Shown here: piece by piece, positions 1 through 7,844 of the stretch
Layout: each line of letters opens with the position of its first letter
Numbering within the stretch: the stretch's first letter is position 1
From: Streptomyces massasporeus
GTDB lineage: Bacteria > Actinomycetota > Actinomycetes > Streptomycetales > Streptomycetaceae
Direction: 5' to 3'
Length of the DNA: 64,000 bases
Assembly (NCBI RefSeq): GCF_014648995.1
Contig: NZ_BMSE01000020.1
Span: 100,259 to 164,258, forward strand
The notes under the pieces: generated by a model
What the model was told of the DNA's origin: nothing
What the model saw: only the letters and a program-made list of their open reading frames with translations
Database searches by the model: none
Position numbers and translations under genes: made by a program

Positions 1-333
1 GCGGTCGGTGGCGGCGTCCTCGGCCACGGTGATAACCAGGCGGGACAGTCCGCCGTCCCAGTACGCCGTGAGCACGTCCGGGTGCTCGACCAGTTCCTCG
101 GCGACCTGGCGGGCGAGGGCCCCGGCCTCGCCCCCGGGGTGCCGCAGAGCGAGGTGGAGGCGCTGCCCGGCCTTCCAGTGCTGTCCGCCGGTCAGGGCGT
201 TGCGCGCGACGTTGCGGACGCGGCGCGTGGTGTCGTAGGCGGACGTCACCGACCGGGCGGCGCTGCGGGCGGCGCCCGCCGCCGCCCCGGCCACGGCGCC
301 GGCGAGCGGGGTGACGTCGAAGAGTGCGAGCAT
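1..333 (-). CDS. Cation P-type ATPase, N-terminal part (cut by window edge)
   Basis: Only the first 111 codons are present; the frame leaves the window at its left edge. It starts with ATG (MLALFDVTPLAGAV), then an Ala-rich stretch and a basic helix. Residues 50-105 (WKAGQRLHLALRHPGG, then HPDVLTAYWDGGLSRLVI) resemble the degenerate HMA-like N-terminal region of the very large actinobacterial cation P-type ATPases (CtpI type). The diagnostic DKTGT loop would lie outside the window, so the call is by resemblance only. The upstream histidine-rich gene ends 16 bp before this start, on the same strand, and is probably cotranscribed, which fits a metal-transport role. Confidence 0.55.
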   Translation of the reverse strand, partial: MLALFDVTPLAGAVAGAAAGAARSAARSVTSAYDTTRRVRNVARNALTGGQHWKAGQRLHLALRHPGGEAGALARQVAEELVEHPDVLTAYWDGGLSRLVITVAEDAATDR

Positions 334-349
334 CTGCTGCCGTCCCGAC

Positions 350-901
350 TCAGCCCGTGGGACGGCTGTCGTGCGCGTGCCCGTGGGGCTGCTCCTCGCC
401 GTGGTGCGCGGTGGCCTCGGCGACCTGCTTCAGCGCGGAGGCGGTGGCGGTGTCGCCGACCTTGGCGGGCTGTTCGTGGACGTGTTGTTCCGACTCCTCA
501 TGGTGGTGGGAGGGGGTGAGCCTGCCGCCCGGGCCGTGCACGGAGGTGTCCTCGTCGTCGCGGCGGGTCCGGGCGGGGCGGTGGTCCCCGGCCCCGGCGG
601 AGTGTGTGCCGCCGTTCGGTGACGCGCCGTCGTGCTGCTGTCCGGGCCGCGGCCGGGTCAGCCATGCCACGGCCGCGCCGGTCACCGCCACCGGCCACTC
701 CACGACTCCGGCCACGCCGAGCACCCCTGCGCCGGCGTAGACGGCCATCCGGCGGCCTCGCGGCGAGACCGCGCCGATCCTGTCCAGCGCGTCCGTGGCC
801 ACCTTGCCCACCTGCTCCGCACCCGGCAGGTGCCGCAGGCCCGAGGCCATCGCTCGCAGCGGCTGCGGAAGATCGGACGAACGTGATGTCTCCTGGTTCA
901 T
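350..901 (-). CDS. Histidine-rich small membrane protein
   Basis: 183 residues. ATG at 901 is chosen because a GGAGG lies 5 nt upstream. Residues 1-50 are amphipathic, 52-81 form a hydrophobic stretch that could cross the membrane once or as a hairpin, and residues 90-178 are hydrophilic with 14 histidines, including SHHHEE and HGHAHD clusters. I do not recognise a named family. The His-rich tail and the P-type ATPase start 16 bp downstream suggest a metal-binding accessory to that pump (inference). It could also be an unrelated lineage-specific protein. Confidence 0.7.
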   Translation of the reverse strand: MNQETSRSSDLPQPLRAMASGLRHLPGAEQVGKVATDALDRIGAVSPRGRRMAVYAGAGVLGVAGVVEWPVAVTGAAVAWLTRPRPGQQHDGASPNGGTHSAGAGDHRPARTRRDDEDTSVHGPGGRLTPSHHHEESEQHVHEQPAKVGDTATASALKQVAEATAHHGEEQPHGHAHDSRPTG

Positions 902-1314
902 GTCGACCTCCACAAGCGCGTTGTCCAGCGGCGTCATCCGGTTTCCCAGCCTTTTGCCCCATATTCCGCCTTTGGTCGAGTATGCGCTTGTCTTGTTCGG
1001 CCGGGGTGTCAGAAGGCGGTCTCGCCGTCGTGGGGCCGCCCATGCAGCACGTGGTGGACCCCTGCGAGCCGTCGCGGCCGGGCGGTCCGGCCCGTAGCAG
1101 CCTTGCGAGGGCGTTCGGGAGCCGCCACCCGGGGAGGAGGGGCCCGACGCCGCGTCCGGCGGCGGGCGAGCACCGGCCTGGGACCGGGCCCGGCGCTCTT
1201 CGGAAGCCGTCCGTGTCGGGCCGGGCGCGCCGGGTACCCAATGCAGGCAAACAGGCCGTCTCGGGTCCGGACACCGCACGGGAGCGGAGCGTCCGGTTCG
1301 GCGAAGGAGTGGTC
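902..1314. other. Intergenic region between divergent genes
   Basis: 413 bp separate two divergent operons. No open frame here has convincing coding character. The right part holds a SigB-like promoter match at 1213-1237 (listed separately). The left part, around 940-1000, has lower GC content than its surroundings and is the likely promoter zone for the minus-strand His-rich gene, although I see no clear -35/-10 pair. Confidence 0.6.
1213..1237 (+). promoter_or_regulatory. SigB-like promoter candidate
   Basis: GTGT (1213-1216), 15 nt, then GGGTAC (1232-1237). This fits the Streptomyces SigB-family consensus GNNT-N14-16-GGGTAY. It lies 78 bp upstream of the nucleotidyltransferase start. Seen in sequence; activity is inferred. 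Confidence 0.4.
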
Positions 1315-1992
1315 ATGACGCAGAACGGTGATGACGCGACGCTCGTCCGGCGACCGGGGGTCCCCGACCTCCGGACGGCACCGGACGGGGACGAGCCCGC
1401 GCCACCACAGGACCCGCAGGCGGACCAGCCGCTGCAGGAACTGCCCCAGGACCGCAACCAGGCGCTTCTGGAGGCCGCCAAGCAGGTCGGCGCCCTGCTC
1501 AAGCGCAAGGGTCATCTGTTCGCGCTGGCCGGCGGTGTGGCCGCGTACGCCCACGGCGGTGAGAAGAACCTGCAGCACGACGTCGATTTCGCGATCCGCC
1601 CCGAGGACGCGGAGGCGGTGGCCGCCACGCTCCATGAAGCCGGGCTGACGGTCTACACACCGCCGGAGGACTGGCTGATCAAGGCCACGTGTTTCGGTCA
1701 GCCGGTCGACATCATCTTCGAGCTGGCGCACCGGCCGGTCGGCGCGGACATGCTGGAGCGGGCGGAGGAGCTGTCGGTCGACTCGGTGCGCATGCCCGTG
1801 CTGGCCCCGACCGATCTGCTGTGGAGTCTGACCGCCGCGTTCTCCGAGCACCACTGCGACTTCGGGGCGGCCCTGCCCATCGCCCGCGCCCTGCGGGAGA
1901 AGGTCGACTGGGAGCGGGTGCGGCGCGAGTGCGGGGACGAGCCCATGCCGGCGGCCTTCTTCTTCCTCCTGGAGCGCCTGAACGTCATCTGA
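1315..1992 (+). CDS. Nucleotidyltransferase-fold protein
   Basis: 225 residues. ATG at 1315 has AAGGAG 6 nt upstream; the open frame extends further 5' but without a ribosome site. The first 50 residues are acidic and proline-rich. A nucleotidyltransferase core follows: LAGGVAAYAHGG near residue 70, then DVDFAI at 89-94, the usual GG...DxD metal-binding arrangement of MNT/AbiEii-like enzymes, with a third acidic residue probably in VDIIFE. The tail (AAFFFLLERL) is helical. No antitoxin partner is adjacent. A BON gene and a metallophosphoesterase follow within 11 bp and by overlap, so the three probably act together. Substrate unknown. Confidence 0.75.
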   Translation: MTQNGDDATLVRRPGVPDLRTAPDGDEPAPPQDPQADQPLQELPQDRNQALLEAAKQVGALLKRKGHLFALAGGVAAYAHGGEKNLQHDVDFAIRPEDAEAVAATLHEAGLTVYTPPEDWLIKATCFGQPVDIIFELAHRPVGADMLERAEELSVDSVRMPVLAPTDLLWSLTAAFSEHHCDFGAALPIARALREKVDWERVRRECGDEPMPAAFFFLLERLNVI

Positions 1993-2002
1993 AGGAGCAC
2001 CC

Positions 2003-2290
2003 ATGAGCACCCACGGTTCACAGGACGCGGGCGGCGGACCGCCGGCCGAGAACCTGGACTACCGCATCGCCCACCTCCAGGACCGCCTCGCCTCCGGTGA
2101 ACTCGGTGAACTGGGCGTACGCGTCGAGGCCCGCGGCCGGACGGTGCTGCTCACCGGCACCGTGCCCTCGGCGCCCTGCCGCGACGAGATCCTGCGCACG
2201 GTCCACGAGGAGCTCGCCGGGTTTCCGGTGCACAGCGACCTCGTGGTCACCGAGGCGTCCTCCCCCGACCACGCGGAGGAGCTCTCATGA
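2003..2290 (+). CDS. BON-domain protein
   Basis: 95 residues, no signal peptide or membrane segment. Residues 35-80 (GVRVEARGRTVLLTGTVPS, then a helix and VHSDLVV) match the alpha/beta BON fold, with the typical L-x-G-x-V turn. BON domains usually bind phospholipid or partner proteins; here the protein appears cytoplasmic. It starts 10 bp after the nucleotidyltransferase stop, behind a GGAG, and its stop overlaps the metallophosphoesterase ATG (ATGA), so translation is coupled. Confidence 0.75.
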   Translation: MSTHGSQDAGGGPPAENLDYRIAHLQDRLASGELGELGVRVEARGRTVLLTGTVPSAPCRDEILRTVHEELAGFPVHSDLVVTEASSPDHAEELS

Positions 2291-3054
2291 TCCGCATCGC
2301 AGCCGTCGGAGACATCCACATGGGGCCCGACAGCCAGGGCGTGCTGCGCCCCGCCTTCGAGACCCTGCCCGAGTGCGCCGACCTCCTGCTGCTGGCCGGG
2401 GACCTCACCCGGCACGGCACGCCCGAGGAGATGCGGGTGGTGGCCCGGGAGATCGAGGATCTCGCCGTCCCCGTCGTCGCCGTCCTCGGCAACCACGACC
2501 ATCACGACGACCGGCCGGACGAGGTCACGGCCATCCTCCGGGACGCCGGGGCGCACGTCCTGGAAGGGCAGGCGACGGTCGTCGAGAGCGGCGGTGCGCG
2601 GATCGGCGTCGCCGGGACGAAGGGGTTCGGCGGCGGCTTCGTGGGCCGCTGCGCCGGGGAGTTCGGCGAGCCGGTGATGAAGGAGTTCGTCCGTCACTCG
2701 CGCCGGTGCGCCGACGGCCTGCGGGCCGCCCTGGAGCAGCTGGGCGAGGAGGGCTGTGACGCACGGATCGCCCTGACGCACTACTCCCCCGTCGCCGACA
2801 CCCTGGCGGGCGAGCCGCTGGAGATCTACCCGTTCCTGGGGAGCTATCTGCTGGCCGAGGCGATCGACACGGCCGGGGCCGACCTCGCGGTGCACGGGCA
2901 CGCGCACGCCGGCACGGAGCACGGCATGACGAGCGGCGGCGTGCGGGTGCGCAACGTGGCCCAGCCGGTCATCGGACGGGCCTTCCACGTGTACCACCTG
3001 CCGGTCCGGGAGCCCGCCGCGAGCGGCGCCGCCGCACAACAACACGCCCACTGA
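2287..3054 (+). CDS. Calcineurin-like metallophosphoesterase
   Basis: 255 residues. All dimetal motifs are visible: GDIH (residues 9-12), GDL near 40, GNHDH near 73, a TH motif (LTHYSP) near 165 and GHAH near 206. This is the class that hydrolyses phosphomono- or diesters, or nucleotides. There is no signal peptide, so it is cytoplasmic. The start overlaps the BON gene by 4 bp and the operon ends at a strong hairpin just downstream. The physiological substrate cannot be told from the sequence. Confidence 0.85.
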   Translation: MIRIAAVGDIHMGPDSQGVLRPAFETLPECADLLLLAGDLTRHGTPEEMRVVAREIEDLAVPVVAVLGNHDHHDDRPDEVTAILRDAGAHVLEGQATVVESGGARIGVAGTKGFGGGFVGRCAGEFGEPVMKEFVRHSRRCADGLRAALEQLGEEGCDARIALTHYSPVADTLAGEPLEIYPFLGSYLLAEAIDTAGADLAVHGHAHAGTEHGMTSGGVRVRNVAQPVIGRAFHVYHLPVREPAASGAAAQQHAH

Positions 3055-3070
3055 GCACGCCTCTTCCCCT

Positions 3071-3099
3071 CCGCCGCCGGCGAACGCCGGCGGCGGTTT
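3071..3099 (+). terminator. Intrinsic terminator
   Basis: A perfect 12-bp inverted repeat (CCGCCGCCGGCG / CGCCGGCGGCGG) with a 2-nt centre is followed by TTT. It begins 17 bp after the metallophosphoesterase stop. Confidence 0.85.
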
Positions 3100-3175
3100 G
3101 CGTTGCCCGCCACCACGCGCCCGAACCGGCCGTGTACCGCCTGTGGTGTGAACCCCTCGCACGTCGCGCCTGTTT

Positions 3176-3190
3176 CAGACATTTTGTCTG
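3176..3190. promoter_or_regulatory. Palindrome upstream of phoD
   Basis: CAGACA-TTT-TGTCTG is a perfect 15-nt palindrome in a locally AT-richer patch, 88 bp upstream of the phoD start. It is an operator candidate. No clear tandem PHO box (GTTCACC repeats) was found in this leader. Confidence 0.4.
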
Positions 3191-3278
3191 CTTAGCATGC
3201 GAACTCCGCGCTCCGCACATCGGCGATGTCCCCACGCGTCCGCCCGGGGCGCACGTGCCCCGTACGAGAGGACATCAG

Positions 3279-4943
3279 ATGGCGCTGACGGGCCGTCAAA
3301 GACCACCCTCCGAACATGCCTTCTCCCCGCAGGACGCCGTACTGCGCAGCGCGGCGCCGCATGTCGCCCGCCGTCGCTTCCTGACCGTCACCGCGGCCGC
3401 CGCCATGCTCGCCTTCAGCACCAACCGGCCGGCGCGCGGCGCCACCGCCACCCGTGAACGCCCCGCGGCCCGGATCACCGACAACCCTTTCACCCTCGGC
3501 GTCGCCTCCGGGGACCCGCTGTCCGACTCGGTGCTGCTGTGGACCCGGCTCGCGCCCCAGCCGTTCGCGGAGGACGGCGGCCTCGGCCAGGAGCGGGTCG
3601 CCGTCTCCTGGGAAGTGGCCCTGGACGAGTGGTTCGTCGTCGTCGAGCAGCAGGGCACCGCCACGGCACATCCCGAGTACGCCCACAGCGTCCACGTCGA
3701 CGTCAAGGGCCTGAGGTCGGACAGCGAGTACTACTACCGGTTCCGGGTGGGCTCCTGGATCAGTCCCCTTGGCCGCACCCGCACCGCACCGGCCCAGGGC
3801 AGTGACACGGACCGCCTGCGACTGGCCGCCGTCGCCTGCCAGGCCTACCAGGACGGCTACTACACCGCCCACCGGCATCTGGCGCAGGAAGACGTCGACG
3901 TGGTCCTCTTTCTCGGCGACTACCTGTACGAGTACGCCGTGGACTCCGCAGGCGGGGCCCGCCGCTACACCGACCGCAAGCTGCCCGACGTGTTCAACCG
4001 CGAGGCGACCACGCTCGCGGACTACCGGCTGCGCTACGCGCTCTACAAGAGCGACCCGGACCTGCAGGCCGCGCACGCCCGGCATCCGTTCGTCGTCACC
4101 TGGGACGACCACGAGACGGAGAACAACTACGCGGGCGCCTACGACGAGAAGGGCAGCGCCCCGGAGGAGTTCCTGGTGCGGCGGGCCGCTGCCTACCGGG
4201 CGTACTGGGAGAACCAGCCACTGCGCGCCGAGCAGTTGCCGAACGGGCCCGACGCCCGGCTGTACCGGCGGCTGGCCTGGGGCTCGCTCGCCCAGTTCGA
4301 CATCCTCGACACCCGCCAGTACCGCTCCGACCAGGCCTTCGGCGACCGGCCGCACGCGCCGGGCCCCGAGTCGGACGATCCGGCCCGTACCCTCACCGGT
4401 GCCGATCAGGAGCGCTGGCTGCTGGACGGCTGGCAGAAGTCGACCGCGCTGTGGCACGTGCTGCCCCAGCAGGTGTGCTTCTCCCAGCGCAAGTTCGACC
4501 TGACCGAACCGGCGCGGGTCTCCATGGACGCGTGGGACGGCTACCGCGCCTCCCGCGACCGCGTCATGGCGGGCGCGAAGGCCGCGGGGATCGACAACTG
4601 GATGGTCCTCACGGGGGACGTCCACGTCGGATACGCCTTCGACATCAAGGAGAACTTCGACGACCCGGCCTCCAAGACGGTCGGCACGGAGCTCACCTGC
4701 ACCTCCATCGCCAGTGGCGGGAACGGCACCGCGAAGCCGGGCGAATGGGACACGTACATGAAGGCCAACCCCCACATGAGGCACTTCGACGGCCGGCGCG
4801 GCTACGTCCGGGTCGAGATGGACCGCGAGAACGCCCAGGTCGACTTCCGGACGGTCCCGGCCATCACGACGCCCGGCGGCGGCATCTCGACGACTGCCTC
4901 CTTCGTCACGGAGGTGGGTTCGCCCGGCCTGAAGTCCGCGTGA
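3279..4943 (+). CDS. phoD: PhoD-family alkaline phosphatase, Tat-exported
   Basis: 554 residues, near the usual PhoD length. ATG at 3279 follows GAGAGGA. A twin-arginine signal is clear: RRRFLTVTAAAAML at residues 31-44. The catalytic domain has the PhoD hallmarks: VACQAYQDGYYTAHRHLA, FLGDYLYEYA, VVTWDDHETENNYAGAY and LTGDVHVGYAF, which bind Ca/Fe in the extracellular phosphodiesterase/monoesterase fold. It would release phosphate from organic phosphates outside the cell. Members are often PhoP-regulated, but I do not see a convincing PHO box; a perfect palindrome lies upstream instead. Confidence 0.92.
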   Translation: MALTGRQRPPSEHAFSPQDAVLRSAAPHVARRRFLTVTAAAAMLAFSTNRPARGATATRERPAARITDNPFTLGVASGDPLSDSVLLWTRLAPQPFAEDGGLGQERVAVSWEVALDEWFVVVEQQGTATAHPEYAHSVHVDVKGLRSDSEYYYRFRVGSWISPLGRTRTAPAQGSDTDRLRLAAVACQAYQDGYYTAHRHLAQEDVDVVLFLGDYLYEYAVDSAGGARRYTDRKLPDVFNREATTLADYRLRYALYKSDPDLQAAHARHPFVVTWDDHETENNYAGAYDEKGSAPEEFLVRRAAAYRAYWENQPLRAEQLPNGPDARLYRRLAWGSLAQFDILDTRQYRSDQAFGDRPHAPGPESDDPARTLTGADQERWLLDGWQKSTALWHVLPQQVCFSQRKFDLTEPARVSMDAWDGYRASRDRVMAGAKAAGIDNWMVLTGDVHVGYAFDIKENFDDPASKTVGTELTCTSIASGGNGTAKPGEWDTYMKANPHMRHFDGRRGYVRVEMDRENAQVDFRTVPAITTPGGGISTTASFVTEVGSPGLKSA

Positions 4944-5089
4944 GGCGTCGGCGCGCGTACTGCACATGGCGCCGTTCCCCGCACCAAAGCGCGAAACGGG
5001 ACGGTCCGGGACATCACACCGAGCCGTTCCGGCAAGGCCTGTTCGAGCTCACCATGATCGGTACCCACAGCTCAACCTGTGTCGCTGCA

Positions 5090-5110
5090 CCGTATCGACA
5101 TCCGTATCGA
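5090..5110 (+). repeat. Short direct repeat upstream of protease gene
   Basis: CCGTATCGA occurs at 5090-5098 and 5102-5110, twelve bases apart, 28 bp before the protease start. The spacing suits a dimeric DNA-binding site, but chance is possible. Confidence 0.3.
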
Positions 5111-5137
5111 ACGCTGTGATCTAAGGAGACGCATCGC

Positions 5138-6505
5138 ATGGTCCACAGACATGCCGTGGCCGGTCGCCGGGTGGCGCTGACCGCGCTCGGCGCGCTGGTC
5201 GCCACCGGGATCCCCGCCGCCTGGGCGGCCGAGCCGACGCCCGCGGCCGGCCCTTTGCCCTCGGCCGCCCAGACACTCGGCGCCGACCGGCCGTCGGCTC
5301 CGGTGCTGCGCGCCCTGGAGCGCGACCTCGGGCTGACCCCGGCCCAGGCGTCCCGGCGGCTGGTCAACGAGGCGGAGGCGGGCACACGGGCGGGTCGGCT
5401 GCGCAACGCCCTGGGCGTCCGCTTCGCGGGAGCCTGGCTGCGCGGCACCACGTCGCAGGAACTCATGGTGGCGACCACCGACGCCGCGGACGTGCCCGCC
5501 ATCAAGGCCCAGGGCGCGAAGGCGACCGTCGTGAAGACGACGCTGCGCGACCTGCGGGCCGTCAAGCGGAAACTGGACGTGGCGTCCGCCCGGGTCAGCA
5601 CCAGCGACGCGCCCCTGTGGTATGTCGACATCCCGGCGAACCGGGTGGTGGTGGAGACCGTGGACAAGGCCGCCGCGGCCGCGTTCGTCAAGGCCGCCGG
5701 TCTCGGCGCCAAGAGCGTGAGCGTGAAGGTCACGGCGAACCGGCCGCGCCTGCTGGAGGATCTCACCGGCGGCGACGCCTACTACATCGACGGCACCGCC
5801 CGCTGCTCCATCGGCTTCTCCGTCACCAAGGGCGAGCAGGAGGGCTTCGCCTCTGCGGGCCACTGCGGCAAGCCGGGCGCCAGGACGACCGGGTACAACC
5901 AGGCGGCGCAGGGCACGTTCCAGGCCTCCACCTTCCCCGGCAAGGACATGTCGTGGGTGGCCGTCGTCGACCCGTGGAAGGCCACACCCAACGTGAAGGG
6001 CGAGGGCGGACAGCCGGTGGCGATCACCGGCTCGGTCCAAGCGCTCGTCGGGGCGGCGATCTGCCGCTCGGGCTCCACCACGGGGTGGCACTGCGGCAAG
6101 GTGGAGCAGCACGACACGAGCGTCAGCTACGCCGAGGGCAGGGTGGACGGACTGACCCGGACGACGGTGTGCGCCGAGCCGGGCGACTCCGGCGGGCCGT
6201 ACGTCTCAGGCGTCCAGGCTCAGGGCGTGACGTCCGGCGGCTCCGGCGACTGCAAGACCGGCGGCACCACGTTCTACCAGCCGATCAACGCGCTGCTCAG
6301 CGATTTCGGTCTCACGCTCAAGACCGCCGTCGCCCAGTCCCCGGCGCCCCAGGGCAACGCGGCGCAGACATGGACCCCGGGCCGCGTCTACGAGGCCGGG
6401 GTCACGGTCACGCACGCGGGTGTGCGCTACCAGTGCCTGCAGACCCATCAGGCCCAGGGCCCCTGGTCGCCCACCGCCACCCCTGCCCTGTGGCAGCGGG
6501 TGTGA
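5138..6505 (+). CDS. Streptogrisin-type S1 protease with C-terminal carbohydrate-binding module
   Basis: 455 residues behind TAAGGAG. Residues 1-30 are a Sec signal ending in AWA-A. Residues 31-195 form the alpha-lytic-type pro-domain that chaperones folding and is removed. The mature protease carries the triad H242 (AGHCG), D270 (KDMSWV) and S351 (GDSGGP). A linker leads to residues 411-455 (TWTPGRVYEAGVTVTH, ending in LWQRV), a chitin/cellulose-binding type 5/12 module, as in streptogrisin C. Secreted; probably degrades protein attached to polysaccharide. It converges on the hydrolase gene across a shared terminator. Confidence 0.93.
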   Translation: MVHRHAVAGRRVALTALGALVATGIPAAWAAEPTPAAGPLPSAAQTLGADRPSAPVLRALERDLGLTPAQASRRLVNEAEAGTRAGRLRNALGVRFAGAWLRGTTSQELMVATTDAADVPAIKAQGAKATVVKTTLRDLRAVKRKLDVASARVSTSDAPLWYVDIPANRVVVETVDKAAAAAFVKAAGLGAKSVSVKVTANRPRLLEDLTGGDAYYIDGTARCSIGFSVTKGEQEGFASAGHCGKPGARTTGYNQAAQGTFQASTFPGKDMSWVAVVDPWKATPNVKGEGGQPVAITGSVQALVGAAICRSGSTTGWHCGKVEQHDTSVSYAEGRVDGLTRTTVCAEPGDSGGPYVSGVQAQGVTSGGSGDCKTGGTTFYQPINALLSDFGLTLKTAVAQSPAPQGNAAQTWTPGRVYEAGVTVTHAGVRYQCLQTHQAQGPWSPTATPALWQRV

Positions 6506-6520
6506 CGAACGGTCAGGGCT

Positions 6521-6558
6521 GTCCGGCGCCTGAACGGCGTGTACCGTCGGCGCCGGAC
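6521..6558. terminator. Bidirectional terminator hairpin
   Basis: GTCCGGCGCC (6521-6530) pairs with GGCGCCGGAC (6549-6558); ACGG/CCGT inside extends the stem. It sits between convergent genes and can serve both. No strong T-run. Confidence 0.65.
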
Positions 6559-6566
6559 GGGCCCGG

Positions 6567-7844
6567 CTACGCCTCGGCCAGCAGCGCGTACGCGGTGGCG
6601 ACGAACGGGTCGTGGGCGCGGAAGCGGCGGGTGCAGACGGCGGCCAATGCCGTGCCGGTGTCGGGGCGGAAGCCGAGGAACGCCTGCTGGCCCAGCGTCG
6701 CGCCGCTGTGGAAGTACATCGGTCCGCCGTCGGTGGGGTGACAAAACCAGGCGACGGTGTGCACGTGCCGGTGCGTCAGGCCCCTGCGCAGCACGGGGCG
6801 GCGCACCGCGCGCAGGGCGGGGGCCAGGGGCGGTGACACGCCGGTCGGGTCCAGATGGGCCTCGAGGAAGGTGAGCAGGTCGTGCGGCGTGGCCCGTACG
6901 GCACCCGCCGCCTGGAAGCCTCCGGCGTCGAAGGCGGGCACGAGTGACACACCGTCCCTTCCGTGCCCGAGGGCGTCGACACCGGAGCCGTCCGCGTGCA
7001 GGGTCGTGCCGTCCAGGCCGAGGGGGTGCAGCACCTGGTCGGCGAGCAGGTCCTCCCAGAGGGTGCCGGTGGCGGCGGCGAGTGCGTGTCCGAGTACGGC
7101 GACGCCGTAGTTGGAGTAGCGCCACCGGGTACCGGGGCGGTGGCGCGGCCGGTGACGCAGGAAGGCGTCGACGACCCGGTCGTCCGGGAAGCGGGCGTAC
7201 GGGTTGGTGGTCCAGGCGGGCAGGCCCCGGAGGACGAACCCGGCCGGCAGGGCGGGCAGTCCGGAGGTGTGGGTGATCAGGTGGGCGAGCGTCACCGGGT
7301 TCGCACCTGACGGCCTCCCCCCGGCCAGGAAGGCGGCGGCCGGTTCACCGCCGGACAGCCGGCCGCTGCGGATGAGCCGCGCCAGCAGCAGACCAGTGAA
7401 CGTCTTCGTCGCCGAGCCGATCTCGTAGCGCTGGTTTTCGCGGGGAAGCGGCGGGGGCAGGGCGGTGCCGCCGCTCACGATGCCGCGGCGGCCGTGCCGG
7501 GAGAGGGCGAACACCACGTCCGGGGCGTCGGATGCGGTGACGGCGTCAGCGAGCCGCTCGAGGAGCGGGCCGTCGTCCGGGGACGCCTCCGGCGACGGGA
7601 CGCGCGGGACAGGCCCCGCGGCCGTGAGTGTGGCGAGGAAGTGCCGGGATTCACGGGATTCGTCCGACGGGATGTCATGGGGGGCAGGTGTCCGGCTGAC
7701 CGGTGTGTCGCACGAGGCCATCGGGCCCTCGTCCGTCGGCGCCCGGGGTACGGCCGACTCGTCCGCCGGCATGGCACGCGGGGCCGGAGTCTCGGCGTCG
7801 TCGAGCGGTTCACCCGGCCAAGGCGTGTGCCGACGGGGCGTCAT
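6567..7844 (-). CDS. Serine hydrolase, beta-lactamase/PBP-like (class C family)
   Basis: 425 residues. The ATG overlaps the upstream gene's stop by 4 bp. Residues 1-95 are a Pro/Ala/Asp/Glu-rich low-complexity segment with repeated PADES, PTDEG and PSDES-like blocks and no signal peptide. The hydrolase core has S144-x-x-K147 (GSATKTF), Y243-S-N245 and H380-S-G, the three active-site elements of the beta-lactamase/D-aminopeptidase/esterase family. It is last in a coupled operon with a small peptide gene, so it might cleave or acylate a peptide product (inference); a general esterase is the alternative. Confidence 0.85.
   Translation of the reverse strand: MTPRRHTPWPGEPLDDAETPAPRAMPADESAVPRAPTDEGPMASCDTPVSRTPAPHDIPSDESRESRHFLATLTAAGPVPRVPSPEASPDDGPLLERLADAVTASDAPDVVFALSRHGRRGIVSGGTALPPPLPRENQRYEIGSATKTFTGLLLARLIRSGRLSGGEPAAAFLAGGRPSGANPVTLAHLITHTSGLPALPAGFVLRGLPAWTTNPYARFPDDRVVDAFLRHRPRHRPGTRWRYSNYGVAVLGHALAAATGTLWEDLLADQVLHPLGLDGTTLHADGSGVDALGHGRDGVSLVPAFDAGGFQAAGAVRATPHDLLTFLEAHLDPTGVSPPLAPALRAVRRPVLRRGLTHRHVHTVAWFCHPTDGGPMYFHSGATLGQQAFLGFRPDTGTALAAVCTRRFRAHDPFVATAYALLAEA

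Noticed and set aside
902..1314. Possible tRNA or small RNA in the first divergent spacer
   Set aside because: No cloverleaf, anticodon arm or CCA-type end could be folded by eye.
3192..4967. Long open frame opposite phoD
   Set aside because: Its residues are Gly/Arg/Val-rich with no domain, while the plus strand has a complete PhoD with Tat signal. High-GC codon bias creates such mirror frames.
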